A stretch of DNA of 5,954 bases. Source: Prevotellaceae bacterium. GTDB lineage: Bacteria; Bacteroidota; Bacteroidia; Bacteroidales; UBA932. The position numbers and the translations under genes were made by a program. This document shows, one piece after another, positions 1-5,939 of this stretch. Position 1 is the stretch's first letter, and each line of letters begins with the position of its first letter. The DNA lies in contig JAISPE010000325.1 in the NCBI GenBank assembly GCA_031275145.1, positions 1-5,954 of the forward strand, written 5' to 3'. The notes below the pieces were generated by a model. That model was not told the origin of the DNA, ran no database searches, and was given only the letters and a program-made list of their open reading frames with translations.

Positions 1-375
1 TTCAGAGAATTTAATATCGCAAAACACGCTCTGCACAACGGCGCCCACGGATATATCCTTAAGGATTCCAAAGCCGAAGAAGTGTATGCCGGAATCAAAA
101 CCGTCAACAACGGAGAACAGTTCATTTGCGAAAAAATAAACAGTATCTTCAAAAATGAAATGACTACTCATTTTACTTGGCTCACCAATACCGAAATAAA
201 AATCCTGAGCCTGGTCGCCGAAGGATACACTCAACGTCAAGTTGCCAGAATTATCTGCCGCGACGTGGAAACCGTCAAATCGCATCTGAAAAATATACGC
301 ATAAAAATCGTCGTAAAAACTACTGCCCAAGCCGTAAAAGTAGCTTATGAACGGGGAATACTCAGAAGATCGTAA
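1..375 (+). CDS. LuxR/NarL-family response regulator, C-terminal part (5' end outside window)
   Basis: The reading frame is open from base 1 to the TAA at 373-375, giving 124 visible residues. The first ~35 residues match the end of a receiver domain: the GAHGYILKD motif holds the conserved beta-5 lysine (residue 21), followed by an alpha-5-like helix. The phospho-acceptor aspartate would lie upstream and cannot be checked. Residues ~61-121 form a LuxR-type helix-turn-helix: LTNTEIKIL, then AEGYTQRQVARI, then the recognition helix around VETVKSHLKNI. The usual KLG after that helix is KIV here. A GTG at 82 is the first start-like codon, but the receiver homology continues upstream of it, so it is not the true start. 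By family, this is a DNA-binding regulator phosphorylated by a histidine kinase. Its partner kinase and targets are unknown. It converges on the permease gene downstream. Confidence 0.88.
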   Translation, partial: FREFNIAKHALHNGAHGYILKDSKAEEVYAGIKTVNNGEQFICEKINSIFKNEMTTHFTWLTNTEIKILSLVAEGYTQRQVARIICRDVETVKSHLKNIRIKIVVKTTAQAVKVAYERGILRRS

Positions 376-444
376 TCTTATATTCTTTTTCGATTTACGG
401 TTTTGGTATATCGTTTATCACTTTTTTACCGCTTTTTTATCATT

Positions 445-520
445 TTTTTTACCGCAAAGGACACAAAGAGCGCAAAGGGCTGGCGCACGACAGTTCTTTG
501 TGAAACCTTTGTGGTAAAAA
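445..520. repeat. Imperfect inverted repeat with internal 9-bp periodic units
   Basis: The left arm runs from the T tract through ACCGCAAAGG and CACAAAG (about 445-468). The right arm (about 495-520) is its complement, reading CTTTGTG, AAA, CCTTTGTGGT, then an A tract. The arms differ by one transition and a 2-base length difference in the middle. Three 9-bp units, CCGCAAAGG, ACACAAAGA and GCGCAAAGG, sit back to back at 452-478. In either orientation the hairpin is preceded by T's and followed by A's, so it lacks the U tract of an intrinsic terminator. It may be a small dispersed intergenic repeat; copy number cannot be judged from one window. Confidence 0.6.
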
Positions 521-524
521 AATA

Positions 525-553
525 AGCGTCATCTCATTCGTCACGCCTTTTTT
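525..553. terminator. Possible weak bidirectional terminator
   Basis: GCGT (526-529) and ACGC (543-546) can pair, with a 13-base loop between them. The stem is followed by CTTTTTT on the plus strand. On the minus strand it is followed by TTATTTTTT. The position between two converging genes fits a shared terminator, but the stem is only 4-5 bp, so the call is weak. Confidence 0.25.
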
Positions 554-568
554 CCGTAAATCCCGATT

Positions 569-1642
569 TTATTTTGGCGCTCTGATATAGAGTACGACAG
601 ACACCAGGGCAAAGATAAAGTTAGGTATCCATGCGGCGAGCAGGGGGCTTGCGACGCCTACTTGAATAAACACCTCGCTGAATCGCAGGCACAGGATATA
701 GATAAAACTGAGAGCTATTCCGATACCTATCTGCATTCCGATACCGCCGCGGATTTTGCGGGACGAGATCGAAACCCCGATCAGCGTAAGCACAAAGACA
801 GAAAAGGGGATAGATGTTCTGTTGTGATTTTCCAGAATAGCCTTGTTGGGGTTCTGTCCGCGCATTTTCTGTTCCCTGATATTATCCTGCAACTCGAAAT
901 AATTCATGGATGTCACCACGTTATCCCTTTGTTTCAGTTCTTCGGCAGAAAAATTGACCACCGTATCGAGTTTCGTTCCCGTAGTGATAACCTCGGAAGA
1001 ATCGGACAGATCGCGGATAAAATAATTGTTCAGCTGCCATACCTTTTTTTTGCTGTCGTAGATGGCATAATCCGCTATGAGTTTCGATTTAAGCACGTTT
1101 CCCTCAAAGCGTTCCAGACAGAAATGGCTGGCGCGGTTCGACGACGAATAAAAATTGGACATATACAGATATATGTTCGGCTGCACCTGAAGATGCATGT
1201 TCATACTCTTCTTCTGATAGGGACTTTTGATATACTGCGATTCAAATTCCAGCCTTATCTTGTTTGCCGGCGGTATGATAAAGTGATTCAGTGCAAGACT
1301 GAACAGAAATATCATGGTTGCCGAAACAAAATAAGGATACAGCATTCTCGGAAAACTTACCCCGCTCGACAGTATGGCAATGATTTCGGTATTATACGCC
1401 ATCTTTGAAGTGAAGAATATAACCGTAATAAACACGAACAGGGAGCTGAACGTGTTTATAAAGAACGGTATAAACGTCAAATAATAATCGAAGACAATAT
1501 TTTTCAGCGGAGCGTTTTTCGTGACAAAATCGTCGATATGCTCACTGATGTCGAATATAATGACTATAACAATGATAAGAGACAGAATCAGGAAGTATAT
1601 CCCTATAAATTTACCTATTATATATACGTCTAATTTTTTCAC
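569..1642 (-). CDS. LptF/LptG family lipopolysaccharide export permease (YjgP/YjgQ family)
   Basis: This 357-residue protein has the fold order expected of the family. There are three N-terminal membrane helices (about 12-32, 54-77 and 100-122), a soluble region at about 125-275 that would form the periplasmic beta-jellyroll, and three C-terminal helices (about 278-296, 300-320 and 333-353). The segment TEIIAILSSGVSF (85-97) matches the conserved coupling helix that contacts the LptB ATPase. The C-terminal IPF, SRKIRGG and AAWIPN motifs are also typical. In the known pathway, LptF and LptG with LptB lift LPS out of the inner membrane and pass it to LptC and LptA. Which of the two paralogues this is cannot be settled here. 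The start is a GTG at 1642, 11 bp after the pfkA stop, with no clear Shine-Dalgarno sequence, so co-transcription with pfkA is likely. The length is normal for the family and no damage is seen. Confidence 0.93.
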   Translation of the reverse strand: MKKLDVYIIGKFIGIYFLILSLIIVIVIIFDISEHIDDFVTKNAPLKNIVFDYYLTFIPFFINTFSSLFVFITVIFFTSKMAYNTEIIAILSSGVSFPRMLYPYFVSATMIFLFSLALNHFIIPPANKIRLEFESQYIKSPYQKKSMNMHLQVQPNIYLYMSNFYSSSNRASHFCLERFEGNVLKSKLIADYAIYDSKKKVWQLNNYFIRDLSDSSEVITTGTKLDTVVNFSAEELKQRDNVVTSMNYFELQDNIREQKMRGQNPNKAILENHNRTSIPFSVFVLTLIGVSISSRKIRGGIGMQIGIGIALSFIYILCLRFSEVFIQVGVASPLLAAWIPNFIFALVSVVLYIRAPK

Positions 1643-1653
1643 CCCGTTTTTCT

Positions 1654-2652
1654 TCAGTATTTTTCGATCGACGGCATGAACGTACTTATCGATTCCGCCT
1701 GCTGGATATATTCGTGCGATATTCCCTTATGCATCTTTATCACCTTGTTGAGAGGGACATAGACCGGCTGTTCGTTTACCCAGCCGACCATAAGGCTTCT
1801 CTGGTTGTCCAGCAGAGCCTCTACTGCGGAAATACCCATGAAACTTGCTACGATTCGGTCTTTTGCCGTTGGAGATCCTCCTCTCTGCATGTGTCCGAGA
1901 ATCGACAGGCGGATCTCGAACTGGGGAAATTCCGCCGCCATTTTCGCCGATATCTCCGTCGCATTACCCTCGTCGATACCTTCGGCGACGAGTATGATTG
2001 ACGACTTTTTCTTGTCGCCGCGTGTAGACAGATAGTTGCGTACCTTATCCAGCTGATTTTTCTCTTCCGGAATCATGGCGACCTCGGCGCCGCATGCGAT
2101 ACAGCTGTTCATGGCGATAAATCCGGCCTCGCGTCCCATCACTTCGACAAAAAACACTCTGTTGTGCGAATTTGCGGTATCCCTGATTTTGTCCACAGCC
2201 TGCACGACCGTATTCAGCGCCGTATCGTAACCTATTGTATAATCCGTTCCGTACAGGTCGTTATCGATCGTACCCGGGATGCCTATTATGCTCAGATTTG
2301 TTTCCTTCGACAGGAGATTTGCCCCCGTAAAAGAGCCGTCGCCGCCGATCACCACCAGAGAATCAATCTCGTACCGTTTCAACTGTTCGTATGCAAGCTG
2401 GCGGCCTTCCACCGTACGGAACTCGGCGCTTCGTGCTGTCTGCAGGAAAGTACCTCCGCTCTGTATGATTCCGCTCACGTCTTCCGAACGCAGCTGGAAA
2501 ATGTCGCCTTCCATAAGTCCCTTGTATCCGCGCCGGATACCGAACACCTCAAAGCCGTTGTTTACTCCGGCGCGGGTGACGGCCCGGATAGCTGCATTCA
2601 TGCCCGGAGCGTCTCCTCCCGATGTTAATACTCCAATTCTTCTTGTATTCAT
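1654..2652 (-). CDS. pfkA: ATP-dependent 6-phosphofructokinase
   Basis: This enzyme phosphorylates fructose 6-phosphate to fructose 1,6-bisphosphate in the cytoplasm, the committed step of glycolysis. The 332-residue length is normal for bacterial group A enzymes, usually about 320 residues. The N-terminal TSGGDAPGMNA (10-20) starts the nucleotide fold. GGDGS (103-107) and PGTIDND (126-132) carry glycine at both positions that separate ATP users from pyrophosphate users, so ATP is the expected donor. D130 is the catalytic base by alignment with E. coli D127. MGREAG (172-177) and GHMQRGG (253-259) are the sugar-phosphate binding motifs. R23 and R27 correspond to the E. coli effector-site arginines R21 and R25, so allosteric control is plausible. 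The ATG at 2652 is well placed against the family N-terminus. The leader is A/T rich without a strong Shine-Dalgarno sequence. It lies 53 bp downstream of the transglutaminase gene and 11 bp upstream of the permease gene. Confidence 0.97.
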   Translation of the reverse strand: MNTRRIGVLTSGGDAPGMNAAIRAVTRAGVNNGFEVFGIRRGYKGLMEGDIFQLRSEDVSGIIQSGGTFLQTARSAEFRTVEGRQLAYEQLKRYEIDSLVVIGGDGSFTGANLLSKETNLSIIGIPGTIDNDLYGTDYTIGYDTALNTVVQAVDKIRDTANSHNRVFFVEVMGREAGFIAMNSCIACGAEVAMIPEEKNQLDKVRNYLSTRGDKKKSSIILVAEGIDEGNATEISAKMAAEFPQFEIRLSILGHMQRGGSPTAKDRIVASFMGISAVEALLDNQRSLMVGWVNEQPVYVPLNKVIKMHKGISHEYIQQAESISTFMPSIEKY

Positions 2653-2705
2653 ATTTCTTTTTTACTAATTACTAATTTTTACAGTGTTTAAAAACAAAAA
2701 ACCGG
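2653..2705. other. Short A/T-rich spacer upstream of pfkA
   Basis: This 53-bp gap separates the transglutaminase stop from the pfkA start. It holds a tandem pair of ACTAATT (2664-2677). I see no match to the Bacteroidetes -7 box TAnnTTTG reading towards pfkA. pfkA is therefore more likely served by the upstream gene's promoter, or by a promoter of another type. Confidence 0.45.
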
Positions 2706-2726
2706 TCATTCGGGTTGCCGCGGTTT
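2696..2726 (-). terminator. Possible weak terminator at the end of the transglutaminase gene
   Basis: Read on the minus strand, AAACCG (2726-2721, inside the last codons) can pair with CGGTTT (2704-2699), with a 16-base loop. The stem merges into a run of six T's, then G and five more T's. The stem is only 6 bp, half of it A-T, so it may be a partial terminator or chance. If it works, pfkA would be partly uncoupled from the transglutaminase gene. Confidence 0.25.
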
Positions 2727-5360
2727 GGTGAAAAACTCCAAAGTATTGTATATGTTCATAAAATTCAACAACCGTTTTTTGGGATTGATTTTAGATTTGA
2801 CAGCATGTTCAAAAGGAGCGTAAAAGGTCAGTATCCTTTGACTGTCCTCGCTGGTAAGCTCCTGATTTGCATATTTTACCTTGAGATAAGTCGCCGTAAA
2901 TGCTGCGAACGAAGTCCCGAAAGTCCGATCTATCACCTGTCCTGCATACTGGAACGGTGTCAGTTCGTTTCTGAAATATCCCATCTGATACATGAAAAAC
3001 ATAACCGCCCGGTATGGATAATATGCCTCCTTTTTAGGGTCGGATATGCGTTTTGCGCGACGGGAATACACCGAAAAGATGATATACGGAATGGAAAATA
3101 TTGCTGTCAGTATGATTATTACGGTAAACGCAAAAATAATAACCGTAATCCAGACACCGCGACCTTTTTTATTGCCTGCATCGCTAACTGTGTCCCTGTC
3201 CGGCTTTTGCTCTTCCTTTTCCGTTTCCAGCCTGAACTCGTCTACAGGGACAGGCGAGGGAAGATTTTTCAGGATATAATTGAGCGAAGGAGTTTTCGGT
3301 TTCCCGATATCGTCGGGAACGGTGAAAGATATGGCCAGACCTTTGTCTCCCTTCTTTATTTCGCCGAGTCTTATCCGTACCGAATCTTTATACAGGCTTG
3401 CAAGCGACACATCCAGCTGTATTTCGCGGGGCGATTCCACAGTGTATTCCTCATCAAAATACACCAGCCCGTCAATATTGAACTGAATAAGATTATCGAC
3501 AGTGTCTCTGCTTAATACCTCGCCCTTGGCGGCAAACCATGCCTTTTGCGGGTCGAGCGGAGGAGTGCCGTCGGTACCGGGAGCTTCCGACTGTTCGGAA
3601 TCTCCGAAAGTAGTATCAAAATCGAGCCATCCGTATTCGGGGAAAAACACCTGTACCCATGCATGCGCCTGTTTGTTATACACCCAGTACCAGCCTTTGT
3701 TATTGCTGCTCCGGTCGATAATGGCGTATCCTGTGGCTATGCGGGCAGGGATTCCGCATGCCCGTAACAGCAGGAACGTACTTCCGGCATAATACGTACA
3801 GTTGCCGACGTGATCGTTCAGCAGGAAATTGAGTATGCGTGTTCCCGGAGGTACGGTTGTAGCCACATCCGAATATTTGTAGACCGGATTACCCGATTCG
3901 TCTGTCTGCATAAAATAGTCCCTGACGGCAATGATCTTGTCGATCGGCGTTCTGGCTTTTGCTTCGCTGACAATCTTTTGCGCGATGCTCCTTACTGTAT
4001 CGTAATCGGGATTGACGGGATATTTTGTATAATAACCGATAAATGCGGTATCCGTACCGGCGTAATTTTTCACTGTCCGTAACAGGCTGAACCGCTGTTC
4101 CTGAAAATTGTCTACGCTCATATCGCGCTCTGTGTTGTTGTACACGAAATATGCGCTGTTCAGTTCGCTGACCCACATTTTAGCTCTGTACGCCGATGTG
4201 TACTGACTGTAAGCATCTTTTTTGACGGCAATGGGCTGGCAGTAAAACGCCGTCGAGGGAGCGGTAAATTCACTGTGCGAGGCTTTTACCTTGTATACTT
4301 CCGCTTCGACAACTTTCCGGTGTTTTTGAGACATCCCGTTTTCGATAACCGATTCGTCTGTAGCGGTGAAATATAGGGGTATTGACGACGGATCGGGAGA
4401 AAACAGGTCGCGGTACGGAGCGAGTGTATCGGGTTCAAACGTTTCGGTATAGTCATCGAACAGTGTAAGATGCTCCGAAACAAAATAGAGCGGATTGGGA
4501 ATGTCGGTGTCGGGGAAAAAATTGTCGATATATGCAACGAACAGTGTGACGTCTTCGCTGTGCTGTTCCGGGTTACGGTTCAGATTGTCATTGACCTGCA
4601 TCGATTCTTTCATCCGTATGGAACTGTCAGGAAGCATGTCGTACAGACTGTTTTTGTTGCCGTCTTTGATGCTTCCCTCTACCCATTTCACCTCCAGCTT
4701 TTTTATTTCATACTGGAAAATATTGTAGGCGACGAATAAAACCAGCGCCATGACAGTGGAATACAGCAACAAACCTTTGACGGGCTTAATCCACGAGCGC
4801 AGTTCCTGTTCGTCGGTATTGCGCAGCAGTTCGTTCATGAAAACGATATAAAAAACGAAAACAAGTACGGGGACAAAACTTTTCAGCATGTAACCGATAT
4901 CCGTTTTCCCGGAAATGGCAGTGATTATAACTCCTGCCGATAACAGTAAGGCAGACAGTATGGCCGGAAAATATTTCGAGCGCGAAAATCCCCAGCCGCA
5001 GATCCATCCGGACAGGAACAGTATCCTGAACAGCAGAAAGTCTATCGACAGAAAAAACAGGTCAAATTCACCAAGCGCGAAATTGTCAAGAAAAAATTCG
5101 ATCCCCGCAAACAGCAGCGCCAGCGTGATGAACGAAGGCAGAAATCTGAATCTGAATGAATGGAATATAACGGAAGAGAGTATTCCGCATGCAAAATATA
5201 TGCTCTGTGACAGATGCTGGCTGTGATTGAACAGTGGAAAGTGATTTGAGGTAGTATAAATCAGGACATAAATGACAAAAATTGTCGGGATACACAAAAA
5301 TAATATTTGTCTAAGCGTCTGTTTCAATGATATTCGATTCATTTTACCCATTGTATTCAT
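2706..5360 (-). CDS. Membrane-anchored transglutaminase-like protein (TgpA-like architecture)
   Basis: This 884-residue protein begins with about seven hydrophobic helices (roughly 17-36, 52-67, 73-93, 99-120, 131-150, 159-176 and 196-214). An extracytoplasmic region without clear motifs follows (about 217-465). The transglutaminase core lies at about 470-590. The likely triad is C521 in GNCTYYA, H566 in AHAWVQVFF and D582 in GWLDFDTT, and the RACGIPARIATGY segment between them is typical of the superfamily. A charged linker (710-735), one more helix (737-765) and a cytoplasmic tail at 775-855 follow. The tail, with TPFQYAGQV and YANQELTSED, resembles DUF4129. This order matches the TgpA family, whose catalytic domain faces the periplasm. 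All three catalytic residues are present, so enzymatic activity is possible, but the substrate and whether it acts as a protease or transferase are unknown. The MoxR ATPase and DUF58 genes often found beside such proteins are absent here. ATG codons at residues 1, 4 and 7 are all possible starts. Confidence 0.88.
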   Translation of the reverse strand: MNTMGKMNRISLKQTLRQILFLCIPTIFVIYVLIYTTSNHFPLFNHSQHLSQSIYFACGILSSVIFHSFRFRFLPSFITLALLFAGIEFFLDNFALGEFDLFFLSIDFLLFRILFLSGWICGWGFSRSKYFPAILSALLLSAGVIITAISGKTDIGYMLKSFVPVLVFVFYIVFMNELLRNTDEQELRSWIKPVKGLLLYSTVMALVLFVAYNIFQYEIKKLEVKWVEGSIKDGNKNSLYDMLPDSSIRMKESMQVNDNLNRNPEQHSEDVTLFVAYIDNFFPDTDIPNPLYFVSEHLTLFDDYTETFEPDTLAPYRDLFSPDPSSIPLYFTATDESVIENGMSQKHRKVVEAEVYKVKASHSEFTAPSTAFYCQPIAVKKDAYSQYTSAYRAKMWVSELNSAYFVYNNTERDMSVDNFQEQRFSLLRTVKNYAGTDTAFIGYYTKYPVNPDYDTVRSIAQKIVSEAKARTPIDKIIAVRDYFMQTDESGNPVYKYSDVATTVPPGTRILNFLLNDHVGNCTYYAGSTFLLLRACGIPARIATGYAIIDRSSNNKGWYWVYNKQAHAWVQVFFPEYGWLDFDTTFGDSEQSEAPGTDGTPPLDPQKAWFAAKGEVLSRDTVDNLIQFNIDGLVYFDEEYTVESPREIQLDVSLASLYKDSVRIRLGEIKKGDKGLAISFTVPDDIGKPKTPSLNYILKNLPSPVPVDEFRLETEKEEQKPDRDTVSDAGNKKGRGVWITVIIFAFTVIIILTAIFSIPYIIFSVYSRRAKRISDPKKEAYYPYRAVMFFMYQMGYFRNELTPFQYAGQVIDRTFGTSFAAFTATYLKVKYANQELTSEDSQRILTFYAPFEHAVKSKINPKKRLLNFMNIYNTLEFFTKPRQPE

Positions 5361-5376
5361 GCAAATTTACAGTATG

Positions 5377-5407
5377 CAAAAGTAGATAATTAAACTCAAT
5401 TACCAAA
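5377..5407 (-). promoter_or_regulatory. Bacteroidetes-type promoter for the transglutaminase gene
   Basis: On the minus strand, TTTG (5407-5404) is followed after exactly 19 bases by TACTTTTG (5384-5377). This fits the known Bacteroides primary sigma consensus: TTTG near -33 and TAnnTTTG near -7. Transcription would begin near 5370-5373, leaving an untranslated leader of only about 10-13 bases before the ATG at 5360, or about 20-30 bases if the second or third ATG is used. It is probably the promoter for the transglutaminase gene and possibly for pfkA and the permease as well. Confidence 0.7.
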
Positions 5408-5493
5408 TTTTAGTTCCCTTTTCTGACATAATTCTCCTTTTTTTGACGGAGAGTAGCCCCCGCGTAAGGTCAGGCTTACTCCATGAACAGTAA

Positions 5494-5539
5494 AAATCCC
5501 CGCTCAGAATATCCGTCTCGATACTGTGAGCGGGGATTT
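5494..5539. repeat. Perfect 13-bp inverted repeat (stem-loop)
   Basis: AAATCCCCGCTCA (5494-5506) and TGAGCGGGGATTT (5527-5539) are perfect complements around a 20-base loop. Read on the minus strand, the stem runs into TTTTT, as in an intrinsic terminator. On the plus strand there is no U tract. No minus-strand gene is visible to its right that would need terminating, so a terminator for an antisense or small transcript, or a structured RNA, are both possible. Confidence 0.6.
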
Positions 5540-5564
5540 ACGTTCCGCCGCACGCCATTCCTCG

Positions 5565-5598
5565 CTTTTTGTGACAATGACGGCTCTTTTTGTGACAA
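5565..5598 (+). repeat. 13-bp direct repeat pair
   Basis: CTTTTTGTGACAA occurs at 5565-5577 and again at 5586-5598, a 21-bp period. It could be a paired protein-binding site or a chance duplication; only two copies are present. Confidence 0.5.
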
Positions 5599-5635
5599 CA
5601 AGCTTTTTTCCCGACCCTTCGTCATTGCGAATAAC

Positions 5636-5700
5636 CGTTTCGTACCGAAACGCATGTGCGTTCCAGTACCTGAGCGGATACCCGCTCAGGCGCTGAGCGC
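5636..5700. repeat. Cluster of four adjacent short inverted repeats
   Basis: Four small palindromes lie almost end to end. CGTTTCG/CGAAACG is at 5636-5652 with a 3-base loop. CGCA/TGCG is at 5651-5660. CCTGAGCGG/CCGCTCAGG is at 5669-5690 with the loop ATAC. GCGCT/AGCGC is at 5690-5700. The third is a perfect 9-bp GC-rich stem. Its core, TGAGCGG and CCCGCTCA, is the same as in the arms of the hairpin at 5494-5539, but in the opposite order. This looks like a structured or REP-like intergenic element. Confidence 0.55.
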
Positions 5701-5822
5701 ATATATGGCCAGCGTCTGACCTGCTTTGGAGTCTTCAATAAATAAATGCTATTAATGATTTATAATCTTCTGTTTTTTACCCTGAGTTATCAATTGCTTT
5801 AGCCTACGGCAGATTAGCCGGC

Positions 5823-5847
5823 AAACATTTTTCGCGAAAAAGTGTTT
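5823..5847. repeat. Near-perfect palindrome centred on CGCG
   Basis: AAACATTTTTCG (5823-5834) pairs with CGAAAAAGTGTTT (5835-5847), with a single unpaired base and no spacer. A palindrome of this size about 105 bp upstream of a predicted start could be a binding site for a dimeric regulator. As RNA it would fold less well because it has no loop. Confidence 0.5.
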
Positions 5848-5852
5848 ACAGA

Positions 5853-5887
5853 CTGTCCTGTATAAGTGATATACAGTATAAAGACAG
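5853..5887 (+). promoter_or_regulatory. Inverted repeat in the leader of the downstream gene, possible operator or leader hairpin
   Basis: CTGTATA (5858-5864) and TATACAG (5870-5876) are perfect complements around AGTGA. An outer pair, CTGTC (5853-5857) and GACAG (5883-5887), flanks it with six extra bases on the 3' side. It sits about 65-100 bp upstream of the predicted start at 5953, where an operator or a leader hairpin would be expected. The role is inferred from position only. Confidence 0.4.
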
Positions 5888-5939
5888 GTTATTTTATTGA
5901 TTATGTTAATAAAAGAGTTGGGATTCGGAATGATTTTCC

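Larger units (their letters stand above)
376..568. other. Convergent intergenic spacer with repeats
   Basis: This is 193 bp between the stops of the plus-strand regulator and the minus-strand permease, with no credible gene. The sequence is rich in T runs on the left and A runs on the right. The 11-mer TTTTTTACCGC occurs at 422-432 and again at 445-455. An imperfect inverted repeat spans about 445-520 and is listed separately. A weak terminator candidate lies at 525-553. Confidence 0.7.

Noticed and set aside
662..1408. Long open frame of 248 codons on the plus strand, opposite the permease gene
   Set aside because: The minus strand here encodes a clear, full-length LptF/G-family protein. 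The plus-strand translation is rich in H, R and I, shows no recognisable domain and is a typical antisense shadow.
2164..2628. Open frame of 154 codons on the plus strand within pfkA
   Set aside because: It lies wholly within the highly conserved pfkA gene on the other strand and resembles no known family.
2715..3515. Open frame of 266 codons on the plus strand, opposite the transglutaminase C-terminus
   Set aside because: It is antisense to a well-supported gene, has no recognisable domain and a basic, Cys/Arg/Ile-rich composition typical of reverse-strand reading.
5565..5700. Possible CRISPR array or insertion-sequence ends
   Set aside because: There are only two direct copies of a 13-mer with an 8-bp gap, and the other repeats are unrelated short palindromes. 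No regular spacers, no flanking target duplication and no transposase gene are present.
5483..5719. Open frame of 78 codons on the plus strand in the divergent spacer
   Set aside because: It spans the hairpins and the 13-bp direct repeat, which produce its repeated FCDN motif. There is no ribosome binding site and no domain resemblance. I read it as noncoding.
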